A stretch of DNA of 64,000 bases from Catonia carolina (lineage: Eukaryota > Arthropoda > Insecta > Hemiptera > Achilidae). The position numbers and the translations under genes are program-made. Location of the stretch: the NCBI GenBank assembly GCA_035578175.1, contig JAQMRL010000008.1, forward strand, positions 67,055,041-67,119,040, given 5' to 3'. The notes under the pieces were generated by a model that was not told the DNA's origin, did not search any database, and saw only the letters and a program-made list of their open reading frames with translations. Below are positions 54,160-64,000 of this stretch, in pieces. Each line of letters begins with the position of its first letter. Positions within the stretch are counted from its first letter, which is position 1.

Positions 54160-54830
54160 CGACCTGAAAATTTCGGGTTACCAAATTTTTATGTAATTTT
54201 CTTCGCTAAATAACATGCCGTTAAAAGATTATTTGTGTTCCTAAAATTTAAATTTTTTTTGGGGTAGCAATCTCCATAGGACCCCGATCTAAAATTTAAT
54301 AATTCTCCGTGATGCTATGGGTACGTGTAACGTTTTGTCAATAATCACTGGCCTGTGAAGGTGTAAGGAAAGAAAAACATGAAAACGGCAAGCCCTAAAA
54401 GCCGAAATGCTAGTGTTTTGAGTTTCTCAACGAACAGGTAGGTAAAGGGCAACTTTACCTAAATGGCCTAGAAGTACTTTGGGAGGCACAAAAATGATTC
54501 TTTACACTTTTCGCTACGAAACAACGTTCAGGAAGAAAAAATTCTACCCCCTACCAAAGGTAAGGGGGTGGAAAGTTTTCGCGTAACCAAATTTTTATTT
54601 TATTGTTAACCTCAAAAATATGCCATTAAAATAAATTTTGTATTCTAAAAATTTAGAAATTTTATAATTTTTGAATGGGGCACCCCCATTGGACCCGGTC
54701 TAAAATTTAATAAAATTACCCGTGATGCTATAAGTACCTTTAACTTTTTGCTAAAAAAATTTGCCTAAAAGAAACCGTTTTGAAGGTGTAAAGATAGAAA
54801 AACCTGAAAACGGCAAGCCCTAAAAAATTC
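54160..54830 (+). repeat. Diverged direct duplication, two units about 425 bp apart
   Basis: TTACCAAATTTTTATGTAAT ... TCTAAAATTTAATAATTCTC, CGTGATGCTAT ... GAAGGTGTAAGGAAAGAAAA, ACATGAAAACGGCAAGCCCT in the first unit recurs as TAACCAAATTTTTATTTTAT ... GAAGGTGTAAAGATAGAAAA, ACCTGAAAACGGCAAGCCCT in the second. No coding frame is conserved between them. Confidence 0.75.
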
Positions 54831-55818
54831 CAAAAAGTATAATTCGATTAGATCACAAGATTAAATCATCAAGATCCATGGATTTGAAAATTGATTTGGA
54901 AGAAAATATTTGGTGATAAAAAACAAAACTATAAATCTTGTAAAAGAATTCCGAAGGTACAAAAAATAATAACTCAATGAAATTTATCTATCAAGTAAAT
55001 TCGTCTGGAACCGCGAGAATGCTTGACCTTGAAGGACCCAGTGACCCGCTCAGATCTTTAGGACCGGTGTGTTGGTATATACCACCTGCGTCATTTCCGC
55101 AATGACTGTAGTGTGAATAATGGAAGACGAATAGAGCGGGTAAATGTTGGATATCTAATAGAGGGGAGCAATAAAGAGGGAGACTTAAGTGGTATAAGAC
55201 GTCTTTTGCTGACAATATTATCATTGGACGGAATAAGGTTCATATATAAGTATATACTGAGGAACAAGGTAGAGAGAGTGACTGGATAAAAAACCCCACC
55301 CACAATGCTTAAGAATAATCCGACTATCAGTAGTACCTGCCTAACTAAAACCTGCACCTTATTCATGCTCTGAGGCACTCAATATTATTACCACTCAGTT
55401 GTAATCCAAACTCCACACCGTATAAACAGGTCGCTCTATCCTTTCTAAGTACCACGTCACGTCTACGTTCAACATAATACAACATAACCTCTTTAACTTT
55501 TTCAGCGTGTACATCTATGTATATTATAATTCAGTCGTGAATCTGTTGAACTACTCAACTTCTCTTTTCATGTTACCTGAACATCCATGTATTATTTTAA
55601 TGAAATCTCATTTATATTCTTTACATGTAAGAAAGAATTTAGAATTCATTATGTACTTCTGTGTAAATGATTGTAAATCATTGGATGAGATTCGGATTTC
55701 CCACAGTCATTTTCATTACACCTTACAATAATTTTTGTAAGATAGTTTCTGTTCGTAGATTATATCAGTCAATTTCACTAAAGATAACAGATATTTTACA
55801 ACAAAACCACATAATTTT
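54831..55818. other. No supported gene
   Basis: A less A+T-rich block at about 55005-55350 carries minus frames of 77 and 95 codons and plus-strand frames beyond 55500. None has a recognised motif, and overlapping frames in two phases argue against coding. Confidence 0.4.
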
Positions 55819-56743
55819 TACTTTCTCTTGCCTATATGAATATATAGGAAAGAATTGTTTTTATATCGATTTTTCGAAATCGAGTTTTCACCGGATCTGC
55901 AAGTTTTCAGACCCCCCTGAACCCAAAAACATACTTTTAGCGATTGGTGTGTGTGTGTGTGTGTGTGGGTGTGTGAGAGAGAGAGAGAACAGAATATCTC
56001 CAGAACGGAACATCGTATGAACTTGAAACTTAACGTAGTTAGATACTACTAGAGGACCTAGACACGAACAATTTAATCGCAATCGGTCAACCGGAAGTAG
56101 TAGTTTGTTCGTCTCATTTTTCTCTCTGCGATTTTCTCGAAAACGGCTCCTACGATGTTTTTTTTTAAATCACCTCATTTACTAAATTTTTTATCCTCTA
56201 CAAGATAAGGTAGGCGCCATGTCTGCTGAAATTCTTGGAGAGGTTGTTTTCTCGTAAAAACCTTTTTTTAAGATTGCGGCTTTAATATGCATTTTAGCGC
56301 AAAAATGTATATACTAAAAGTTGTAGAGAATTCAAAATTCTACAACTTTCATTTCACAAAGTTTTGTGTAACGCTTAGTTTAGCGGTAAAAGCGATTTTC
56401 TGTTTTTTTTTCTCACGAAAACGTGTGAAAAATCGATTATTTACGATTCCAGCCTTAGTATGCATTTTACGACAAAAGTGTATATAATCAAATTTATAGC
56501 AAATTATAAGATCTACAACTTTTATTTAAAGCATTTTTCTCTACAGAGCCTAGTTTAGCGTGAAAGAGTGATTTTCCGTATTTTTAAGCCGAACTGAGGT
56601 TGATTTTCATTTTGCGTCTTTCACTCATGATTAAAATAAGGTTATATTTCTTGTTTATTTTTGATGTTTTATTATGTATGTTAGATTATATTGTTCACTA
56701 TTTGCATTGGCAAGAGAAAGTCGTGTGAGTGTTTCACACCAGA
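55819..56743 (-). mobile_element. Family A (Helentron-like), full-length minus copy
   Basis: Right end TACTTTCTCTTGCCTATATG, GT tract with GAGAGAGAGA at 55946-55987, CCGGAAGTAGTAGTTTGTTC, GGTAGGCGCCATG near 56209, both modules, and left end GAAAGTCGTGTGAGTGTTTC, ACACCAGA at 56743. One of the least decayed copies. Confidence 0.9.
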
Positions 56744-56982
56744 TTTTCTTTTTTAGATATATTTTTAAATGAGGAGAAATTTTGTAGTTAAAGCTTTTAC
56801 TTTCAGCGTAAATTTTCTAAACTCCTGCAAAACAAAAGATTTATAAATCATAGGTCTAACGTGATCAACGATTTTGTGAGCACATAAATATTTTATCTCA
56901 CGTTTCATCCATCTAAATAATCAACAAGAAATAAACTTCTTAGTTTTATGAAATAAATATTTCAATAGCTTCTTTCTACTTG

Positions 56983-57055
56983 TTACTTTCTCTTGCCTAT
57001 ATGAATATATAGGAAGGAAAGTATTGTTTTCATGTCGATTTTTCAAAATCGAGTT
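56983..57055 (-). mobile_element. Family A right-end stub
   Basis: TTACTTTCTCTTGCCTATAT, GAATATATAGGAAGGAAAGT, ATTGTTTTCATGTCGATTTT, TCAAAATCGAG, then unrelated sequence. Only the last ~70 bp of the family is present. Confidence 0.8.
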
Positions 57056-57079
57056 TATTTTGTTTCATACCCTTTAAAA

Positions 57080-57480
57080 TAATAATCTCTGCCCATAACA
57101 GACAGGTGGAGTGTCAAATTGTTTACACTCAATCTGTTCGTTGCAGGGCTAAAATAAATTGTTCTGTTTCTTATCACATGGTCAGCCAATTAAATGACTG
57201 AATCATTTAAGAACAGAAGAGGTAGAGGTGTAAAAGACACTAATCAGAGTTATCTCCTCTGAAAGTTATGAATTTCATTGTACAGCCAGACCCTGTTTTG
57301 AATGAAGTGAAGGTGTCATTTGTAGAGTGGAAAATATGTGCTTTTCAGAGGGCCCGGCATGCTGATGAGCATACTTTTCCATTCAGTGAGGAAGGCAATT
57401 GTAAACCACCTCACTCCTCGTTTTACTTGGTAAAACCTCTAGAGGTTCAAACCAGCCTTTCGGCTGTTGACCTAAACAAC
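57080..57480 (+). mobile_element. Family B retroposon (401 bp) with perfect 11-bp target duplication
   Basis: ACCCTTTAAAA at 57069-57079 and 57481-57491 brackets the element exactly. The 5' end TAATAATCTCTGCCCATAAC is about a dozen bases longer than the copy at 45527, which helps to define the true head. It ends CTGTTGACCTAAACAAC. The frame of 73 codons inside is a family artefact, shared with other copies in broken form. Confidence 0.9.
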
Positions 57481-57491
57481 ACCCTTTAAAA

Positions 57492-58145
57492 ATTACATTA
57501 AAATAAACATTTTTTTTAACGATTTATAAACGATAAAAATATTTTACATAAACTTGCAATAAAATCAACCCAATTATTTCAACCATACGTACAGATTTCT
57601 CACGCTTTGCTAAATAACTATTTAATGAATTACAAAAACTGATAACGTCAAAAAATATTTTTAAATTATATTTTTAAACTGGAAGAGAAAAAGTTACTTT
57701 TAATCTATTCATTATGTACAGTACCGTATAACAGTTGATGAATTACAAAAAAGTTGTGAGATTATTTTGTAACCTTTACAAAAGCATCCCCCTTCCCCAA
57801 CGTCCACACCTGCACTCATCAACCAACCAATCAGAAGTTTACAAACTGTATGACACCTTGATTGATGGCGTGACACTCAAATTTCATTCCTTCACGAGAG
57901 AAACAAAAACTAAACACATTTAGGATGTCACAAACTTTGAAGTTTAGCTAGAGTACTATAGCCTACTTGACTAGTTTTTATACTCTATATTTTATTGTTT
58001 TCCTGCAAAACTGTAATTTTCTAATTTAATCAAATCAAATTTTACTACTTACACCGTGATTTGGTTGATGCAGTGCTGAACTGGTAGTTTCCCGGTTTCG
58101 ATTCACGGGTAAAATCATTATCAACCTGAACTTTAATTACTTTAC
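57492..58145. other. No supported gene
   Basis: A+T-rich. Near 58070-58115 GATGCAGTGCTGAACTGGTA, ...CCCGGTTTCGATTCACGGG is faintly tRNA/SINE-like but too short to call. Confidence 0.35.
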
Positions 58146-59083
58146 CACTTGCTCTTGCCTATATAAACATATAGGAAGGAAAGTATTGTTTTCATGCCGA
58201 TTTTTCTAAATTGACTTTTTTTAACCGGATGTAGGCTACACGTTTTCAGATCCCCTGAACCAAAAAAAAACATATTTTTAGCAGTTGGTGTGTGTGTGTG
58301 TGTGTGAACAGAATATCTCAAGAACGGAACATCGTACGACCTTAAAAATTGAAACGTACGTTAAGATACTACTACCGGACCCGACACGAACATTTTCATC
58401 AAAATCGGTCAACCGGAAGTAGTAGTTTATTAGTGTCAATTTTCACTTTTTTGCGATTTTCTCAAAAACGACTATTTTTTTTTTAAATCGCCTCATTTAT
58501 TACAATTTTTATGCTCTATAAGATAGGGTAGGCGCCATGTCTGCTAAAATTCTTGAGGAGGCTGTTCTCTCGTTGAAAAAATTTGTTTTTTTCAGATTGC
58601 GGCCTTAATATGCAGTTTTAAGGCTGAAGTGTGTATATAAAAGTTGTAGAGAATGTAAAAATCTACAACTTTCATTTCAAACATTTTTTGTATAACGCTT
58701 AGTTTAGCGGTAATTAGTGATTTTTTTGTTTTTATTTCATGAAAATCTGTAAAAAATCTTTTTTTTTTAATTTTTGCCGTAGTATCCATTTTACGACAAA
58801 AATGCACATAATCAAATTTATAGGAAATTAAAACATCTACAGCTTTTATTTTAAATATTTTTCTCTACAGAGCCAAGTTTAGCGTGAAAGAGTGATTTCC
58901 GTATTTTCAAGCCAAACTGAGGTTGATTTTTATATTGCGTCTTTCACTTATGATTAAAATAAGGTTCTATTTTTTGAGGTTATTTTTTGTTTATTTCTAA
59001 TATTTTATTACTAATGTTAGAAGATTATATTGTTAATTATTTGCATTGGCAAGAGAACGTTAAATGAGTGTTTCACACCAGAC
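58146..59083 (-). mobile_element. Family A (Helentron-like), full-length minus copy
   Basis: Right end CACTTGCTCTTGCCTATATA with hairpin CCTATAT-AAAC-ATATAGG. GT tract at 58287-58305, CAACCGGAAGTAGTAGTTTA, GGTAGGCGCCATG near 58528, both modules, left end GAGTGTTTCACACCAGA. Confidence 0.9.
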
Positions 59084-59730
59084 CTTTAATTATTAATTTT
59101 ACCAAATAAATTTTTAATGTAAAACACACAAAAAAACTTGATATGATTGTCATTCCTTGATTACTAAAATTAATCTAAGTAAATTTTTTACTTATAATAC
59201 ATGAATCATAAATACATTAACGATTAGATAAATACTAAGAAATTGTTTATTTACTAAAGCTAAGTACAGTAGTATTTTAAGATACCAGAGTATCCTGTTC
59301 CAGAACTTCCCCACCAGATCACATCCCCACTTACAATAATCTCAGCGTTGATGACCTGATATACCAGCTACTTCACTCATTCAATCCGAGAACGTGTATT
59401 CAAAGAAATAACTTAAGTTTAAAAAATTTAATTTCAATTCAGAACGAAAACGAATTGGAACGCTAAAAACGTAGTATCATCCAGTAACGCAATTTAATTT
59501 TTTAACAAAACAATAATTTAAAAATGTAAGTAAAAACTTAATAACTTAAGTAATTTAGTTCGCCAACAGAAAAATATTTACTTAATTACTAAATGAAAAA
59601 CTAGGAATTAAAGTAACGAGGTACGACAAGAAAAATAAAGAAAAGAAAATATGAGAAGAAAAATAATTAAAGAAAAAACAAAAAATTAATGAATAAAACA
59701 AGCTGGCTTATAAATTTATAATTTTTTTAA
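59084..59730. other. No recognisable feature
   Basis: A+T-rich; no shared repeat or coding support. Confidence 0.4.
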
Positions 59731-60572
59731 TCTGGTGTAAAACACTCAGTCGACTGTCTGTTGCCAATGTAAATAATGAACATACGTATAACCCCAGTTT
59801 AATCATTAGTAAACAAAGTAAAATGACACAATTTAATTTTAATCGTGATTGAATGACGCTAAAAACAAGGCTCTGTGGAAACAAATGCTAGAATAAATTG
59901 TAACGTTTTTATTTCTTATAACTTTGATTATAAACACTTTCGTCGTAAAATTCCAGCAATCCTGAATATTCACTTTTTTACCGATTGTGATAAGCAAAGT
60001 AACAGGAATCACTAATTGACGCTAAACTAAGCGTTGTAGAAAAAAATGTCTAAAATAAAAGTTGTAGATTTTTTTAAAATTTCTACAACTTTGATTATAC
60101 ACCCTTTTATCCCTACAGTACTTACTAAGGCCGCAATCTTAAAACCCCATTTTTTACCAGAGAGCACTGCTCCCCGAAGAATTCCAAGAGATATGACGCT
60201 TAACTATCTGATAAAGCAAAAATTATTTAGTACAGGAGGTGCTTTTAAACAAAATCGTATAAACCGTTTTTGAGAAAATCATAATACAGTGAAAAATCGC
60301 ACTAATAAACTAATACTTCCGGTAGCCTGATTTTGATGAAAATGTTCAAGTCAGAATCCCTTGTGATAACTAACTTAGATTCCCACTTTAAAATTCGTAC
60401 AGTATTCCGTTCTTAAAGAATTTTTTTTTGTTCACATACACACGGACCAATCATTAAAAACAAGTTTTTTTAGTTCAGGGTGCTTGAAAAAGAGTATTTC
60501 ACCAGAAAAATCGACGTGAAAACAATACCTACTTTCCTCCTCTATATATTCTTTTTCGGCAAGAGAAAATTT
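59731..60572 (+). mobile_element. Family A (Helentron-like), full-length but diverged copy
   Basis: Left end TCTGGTGTAAAACACTCAGT; right end CCTCTATATATTCTTTTTCG, GCAAGAGAAAA. GTTGTAG modules, GTTTTTGAGAAAATCATAAT and a CACACAC tract are present in order, with more substitutions and small deletions (about 0.84 kb). Confidence 0.8.
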
Positions 60573-60599
60573 AAAAAAAAATCACTGAAAATTGAATAT

Positions 60600-61240
60600 C
60601 TTCCTTATGTAATAAAATCGTAACAGGATTGCACTCTATCTGCTAGTTCCAGAACAAAAAATAGTTCTGTTAAATATCACATGGTTAGCCAATTATATGA
60701 CTGAAACATTCAAGAACAGAAGAGTTAGTAGAGGTGTAAAAGACACTATACCCCAACGAACTAAAGACTGCAGATGAGATCTAGCCAATAACAGCCAAGG
60801 TCAGGTGTGAGGTTGCCCCTTCGGTAAGTCACACTCTGTTCCACCGAACTCCAGAACAAAAAGTAATTTTTGTTGGGCTGTCATCCACAGCGGGACCACA
60901 ACGTGACAACGCAGGATACGATTAACGAAAGTCAATTGGCTCTCTGCTGTGATCTAGGTCAATACCTCCGCCTTCATCTGTAGTCTCTAATTTGCTAAGG
61001 TATAGTCAGAGTTATCTCCTCTGATAATAATGCATTTTATTATACAGCCAGTGGTGAACGAAGTGAAGGTGTCATTTGCAGGGTGAAAATATATACTTTT
61101 TAGAGAGCCTGGCACACTGATAAGCATACTTTACCACTCAGTGAGGAAGGAAATTGTAAACCATCTCACTCCTCGTTTTACTTAGTAAAGCCTCTAGAGG
61201 TTTAAACCAGCCTTTCGGCTGATGACCTAAACAACAACAT
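60600..61240 (+). mobile_element. Family B retroposon split by a MITE
   Basis: Family B from about the CACTCTATCTGCTAGTTCCA block to CTTTCGGCTGATGACCTAAA, CAACAACA, interrupted at 60749-61002. Removing the insert gives AAAAGACACTAGTCAGAGTT, the normal family sequence. Confidence 0.85.
60749..61002. mobile_element. 254-bp MITE with ~30-bp inverted repeats and TA target
   Basis: Left end TACCCCAACGAACTAAAGAC, TGCAGATGA; right end in reverse TACCTTAGCAAATTAGAGAC, TACAGATGA. TA is duplicated at 60747-60748 and 61003-61004. The interior is much richer in G+C than its surroundings (for example TGAGGTTGCCCCTTCGGTAA) and noncoding. TA duplication suggests a Tc1/mariner-related MITE. Confidence 0.8.
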
Positions 61241-61854
61241 GTAATAAAACATAATGAAGAATATTTCTACTTATAGCAACAACTAAGTAGTTCACCTCTG
61301 ACGTACTAAGTACGAAAATTACAAAGAGAAAAATAATTTCGAAAGTAACGGAATTTAAAATTTAGTTTAACAAATTTATCTCATTTTGGCAACAATAGAA
61401 ATTATAATGAAATTGCAGTCCTTGTTGAAAGATAATGATGTACAGTATAAATATGATGAGCAATAATGAAAGTCATTACCAAAAAATTAATTACATAATA
61501 AAGTTCAGTTTTATCTTTTAATGTACAATTTATTCATTAACAAACAGTTAAATACCAGGATTATAAGAATTGTATCTACTTACAAATCCGTTATATTATT
61601 TACCTTTTATTAGAGGATTCAGGTAAGCATGACAGATTTATCAGCCATAGCGCAGTAAAAGCAAATAAAATTCATATTTTTCCAATTTAATTGACAATTA
61701 ATTTAAGACGTAAAATCATGATATTACATACTTTCTCATACATAAAAATAAACTTCATTTATTTTTTTATCTTTAATTTTTATTACGGTACTGTACGTAC
61801 ATTAAGCTACTCAATTTCCGTATCTGATATTAAAATGGCGGTGGGGAATTTCAC
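61241..61854. other. No recognisable feature
   Basis: A+T-rich; no repeat family or coding signal seen. Confidence 0.4.
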
Positions 61855-62039
61855 TTAACTCTTTCAGTGGCCAAAGAATATTTAAAAGTTTGATCCTAAA
61901 GTGCCATATAATTTGTATAAGAATGTACACAAAGTGCAAGCCTTTATTTGGACGACTTGCACGCGTAAGCCTGCCATTGGCAAGCAAAATTTCAACGTTT
62001 TAAAAAAAAATTAAATTTCCCGATAAAAATTCATTTTTA

Positions 62040-62825
62040 TACAGAGTGATTTTTTAGTCCTGTTACCCAATTGTTAATGTCTGGTAATATTTTTCTAAAA
62101 AAAAATAACTTTTGTTTTGTGACACTAAGTTGGTAGCCCTATTCAACCAGTATGGATATGGCAGTGTGAGTTGATTCTCCTTGAGCTGTGTAAAATTTTG
62201 TGCCATTTCCGGTCGTGCTACGAACAGAATGTCTTTTATCCTAAAACAATCTCTTGTTTAAATCTGGAGGCTGAAGCTCTAGAACTAATCGTATGTGATA
62301 CGGATACAATTTCAATTTTTTAGCAGCTTTCTAAGCACTCGAACATGACAAATCAACATGCGAGGAAAGTTTTTGTAAACTTTTCCATGGAGAATTGAGC
62401 AATCTTGTTTTCACATTCTCTTAACGTCATCTGTCAAGAGAGTTGGTCGACCACTACGTTTTCTGCTGCAAACAATACCTGCCTCTAAAAATCAGTTAGT
62501 TAGCCTAGAAATTGACTAGAATAGAGTGGAGGAACACCAAAAAATTTAACTTGAAATGATTCTTTTACACTCGCATACGATTTTGTAGCAAAATATTGTT
62601 CAAGAATGAAAACCCGTTGTTCTAGGGTAAAAGACATTCTGTTCGTAACACAACTGGAAACAGCACAAAATTTTACGCAACTCAAGGAGAATCAACTCAA
62701 ACTGTCGTATCTATACCGGTTGAGTAGGGCTACCAACTTTGTCTCACAAAACAAAATATCCCTTTCTTAGAAAAAAATTACCAGACATTAACAATTGGGT
62801 AACAGGACTAAAAACTCACCCGGTA
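62040..62825 (-). mobile_element. Mariner-type element, 5'-to-5' foldback with ~190-bp arms
   Basis: TA is at both edges (62040-62041; 62824-62825). The left arm CAGAGTGATTTTTTAGTCCT, GTTACCC ... GAACAGAATGTCTTTTA and the right arm in reverse CCGGGTGAGTTTTTAGTCCT, GTTACCC ... GAACAGAATGTCTTTTA match for about 190 bp. The match includes the transposase start codon and first codons. Mariners normally have ~30-bp inverted repeats, so here a second 5' end has replaced the 3' end. Confidence 0.85.
62260..62637 (-). pseudogene. Mariner transposase N-terminal fragment
   Basis: It starts at ATG (62637) and reads MSFTLEQRVFILEQYFATKS, YASVKESFQVKFFGV, the usual mariner first helix-turn-helix opening (TLEQR.FI...Y..T.S...V...F...F.GV). 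Later, in shifted frames, come RSGRPTLLTDD (the (R)SGRP linker) and KKLKLHPYHIRLVLELQPPD, the second DNA-binding region. It stops before the catalytic domain, where the inverted 5' end begins. Stops and frameshifts are present, so it is inactive. Confidence 0.85.
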
Positions 62826-62880
62826 GTTTTCATTAAAAAATAAATCGTTCTGATAACACTAAAAATATTCAAAATACATT

Positions 62881-63057
62881 TTTTTTAAGTTTATTTAAAG
62901 TCGCATCGACAGCTTGGTCATTAGCGACTACTGTCAGTTTTAGTACTGTAACGGTGGTTTCAACGTGTTAAACTTTTCAGACCCTAGCTGGGAATCGAAC
63001 CACAGACCTTTCGTTTTGTCGACTGGCGTACTAGTTACTACGCCTCTGAGGCAGTCT
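62881..63057 (-). mobile_element. Family D tRNA-derived SINE with perfect 11-bp target duplication
   Basis: On the minus strand the head reads GACTGCCTCAGAGGCGTAGT, then B box GTGGTTCGATTCCCAG. The 3' end is TCGCTAATGACCAAGCTGTC, GATGCGACTTTAAA. CAAAATACATT flanks it at 62870-62880 and 63058-63068. The tRNA-like head differs from that of the copy at 7810, while the 3' tail is shared. Confidence 0.9.
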
Positions 63058-63188
63058 CAAAATACATTATTCCATTAATTTTTGTTTAAAAAAAATATTT
63101 TTGTAAACGTTTGGTTATCCGGACGTTGGCATTTTACGTAAAAGATATCGACGTCCTGTTTTCCGGACTTTGGCACTTAAAGGGTTAA

Positions 63189-63409
63189 GGAAAAGAGGTA
63201 CCCAGAGGTACATTCTCCGTTTATAATCACGAGTGTTGTCCTTTATTCATACCAAGAAGTCTCTACTGCATTTTCGATTTAAACGTTCGCACAGTTGGGA
63301 AGTTCCTTGTAGCTAGATCACGGGATGTAGTTGGTTTGGATGGTCAAAATTGGATCGTTTTCTGTACAAAAGAATTAAAATTTTTACAACTTATTTATAA
63401 ATAAAAAAA
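63189..63409. other. No recognisable feature
   Basis: Short unique stretch between the TTAA-flanked nest and the last family A copy. Confidence 0.4.
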
Positions 63410-63870
63410 TCTGGAGTGAAACACTAACACAACTTTCTCTTGCCAATGAAAATAATTAACAATATAACCTAACATTGTTAATAAGATATTAGAAATAAAC
63501 AAAAAAAAACACTAACCTCAATAAACATAATTTATTTTAATCTTATTTTAATCATGAGTGAATGATGCTAAATGAAAATCAACCTCAGTTTTGGTTTAAC
63601 AATATGGGAAATCACTCTTTCACGTTAAAATAGGCTCTGTAGAGAAAAATTCTCTAAGGCTGAAATCTTTAAAAAATTAATTTTTTTACACAATTTCATG
63701 AAAAAACCAGAAAATCATTAATTACCGCTAAACTAAGCGTTATATAATGAAAATGTTTGAAATAAAAGTTGTAGGATTTTAAATTGTCTAAAACGTACAC
63801 ATTTTTGTGCTTAATTGCACATTAAAACCGCAATCATAAAAAAACAATTTTTTACGAGAATCTCTCTTCT
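63410..63870 (+). mobile_element. Family A left half
   Basis: TCTGGAGTGAAACACTAACA, CAACTTTCTCTTGCC through GAATGATGCTAAATGAAAAT, a shortened first module and ACTAAGCGTTATATAATGAA, ending near ACGAGAATCTCTC. The right half is absent before the window ends at 64000. Confidence 0.8.
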
Positions 63871-64000
63871 CAATTAAGCTAATATTGGTCTGTAGACTAT
63901 TCGTGTTTAATTCATTCATAAATTGTAACTCACCTACAGATATCTACGAGTATTATTGAAAAAGTCATCTTCAACTTACCTGCAACACACAAAAATAAAA

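Larger units (their letters stand above)
61855..63188. mobile_element. PiggyBac-like non-autonomous element containing two nested insertions
   Basis: TTAA at 61855-61858 leads into CTCTTTCAGTGGCCAAAG. In reverse from the right, TTAA (63185-63188) leads into CCCTTTAAGTGCCAAAG. CCCTTT..GTGCC after TTAA is a piggyBac-style end. Removing the mariner chimera (62040-62825) and the D SINE with one duplication (62881-63068) leaves about 360 bp, the size of a MITE. No piggyBac transposase is present. Confidence 0.65.

Noticed and set aside
54991..55378. Minus-strand frames of 77 and 95 codons
   Set aside because: Two overlapping phases, low-complexity S/L/P-rich composition and no recognised motif.

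Overview
The window looks like intergenic DNA of an insect or other arthropod. It is strongly A+T-rich, has no operon-like or dense coding organisation, and is packed with decayed animal transposons: Helentron-like elements, mariner and piggyBac-type elements, hAT, LINE reverse-transcriptase tails, tRNA-derived SINEs and LTRs. A hemipteran-like genome is possible, but that is only an impression. I find no host gene, true tRNA, rRNA or CRISPR array that I can support. The longest open frame (182 codons, minus strand near 48.5-49.0 kb) is a LINE reverse-transcriptase fragment.

The dominant component is one family, called family A here. It has about two dozen whole or partial copies of a roughly 0.9-kb non-autonomous element. 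Its left end reads TCTGGTGTGAAAC and carries a short hairpin, followed by ACTTTCTCTTGCC. Its right end carries the hairpin CCTATAT-ATTC-ATATAGG, which runs into GGCAAGAGAAAGT, the exact reverse complement of the left block. Terminal inverted repeats that are offset at one end, plus a hairpin at each end, match the Helitron2/Helentron (HINE, DINE-1-like) plan. No Rep/helicase gene is present. The second component is family B, about a dozen copies of a roughly 400-bp SINE-like retroposon with 9-12 bp target duplications. The third is two tRNA-derived SINE families, C (about 310-330 bp) and D (about 178 bp).

Layout: 0-9.3 kb has sparse A copies and a cluster of B and D SINEs. At 9.4-11.6 kb LINE tails are followed by an A copy split by a 796-bp solo LTR. 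At 12.2-12.7 kb there are three near-identical 168-bp tandem units. At 18.2-20.0 kb lies a mariner-type element whose transposase has amplified into four 185-bp tandem units. At 20.6-22.5 kb is an A copy broken by a LINE and a MITE, and at 23.3-23.9 kb a palindrome-rich foldback array. At 24.6-25.8 kb are SINE C copies, one split by a hAT element. At 26.4-28.4 kb are a TTAA-flanked MITE and a composite tandem. At 30-45 kb are scattered A, B and C copies, a rearranged mariner, a 5'-to-5' chimeric A copy and a large inverted-repeat element. At 45.5-59.1 kb are four full-length minus-strand A copies, two of them split by later insertions. At 59.7-64 kb are two more A copies, a B SINE split by a MITE, and a three-level nest of a piggyBac-like element holding a mariner chimera and a D SINE.

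Nothing here works together as a pathway. The value of the window is a readable insertion history. Intact target duplications give relative ages: A copies are hosts to LTR, LINE, B and MITE insertions; B is host to a MITE; C is host to a hAT element; and the piggyBac-like element is host to mariner and D. Coordinates of repeat ends are read by eye. Those flanked by target duplications are precise; other ends may be off by a few tens of bases.
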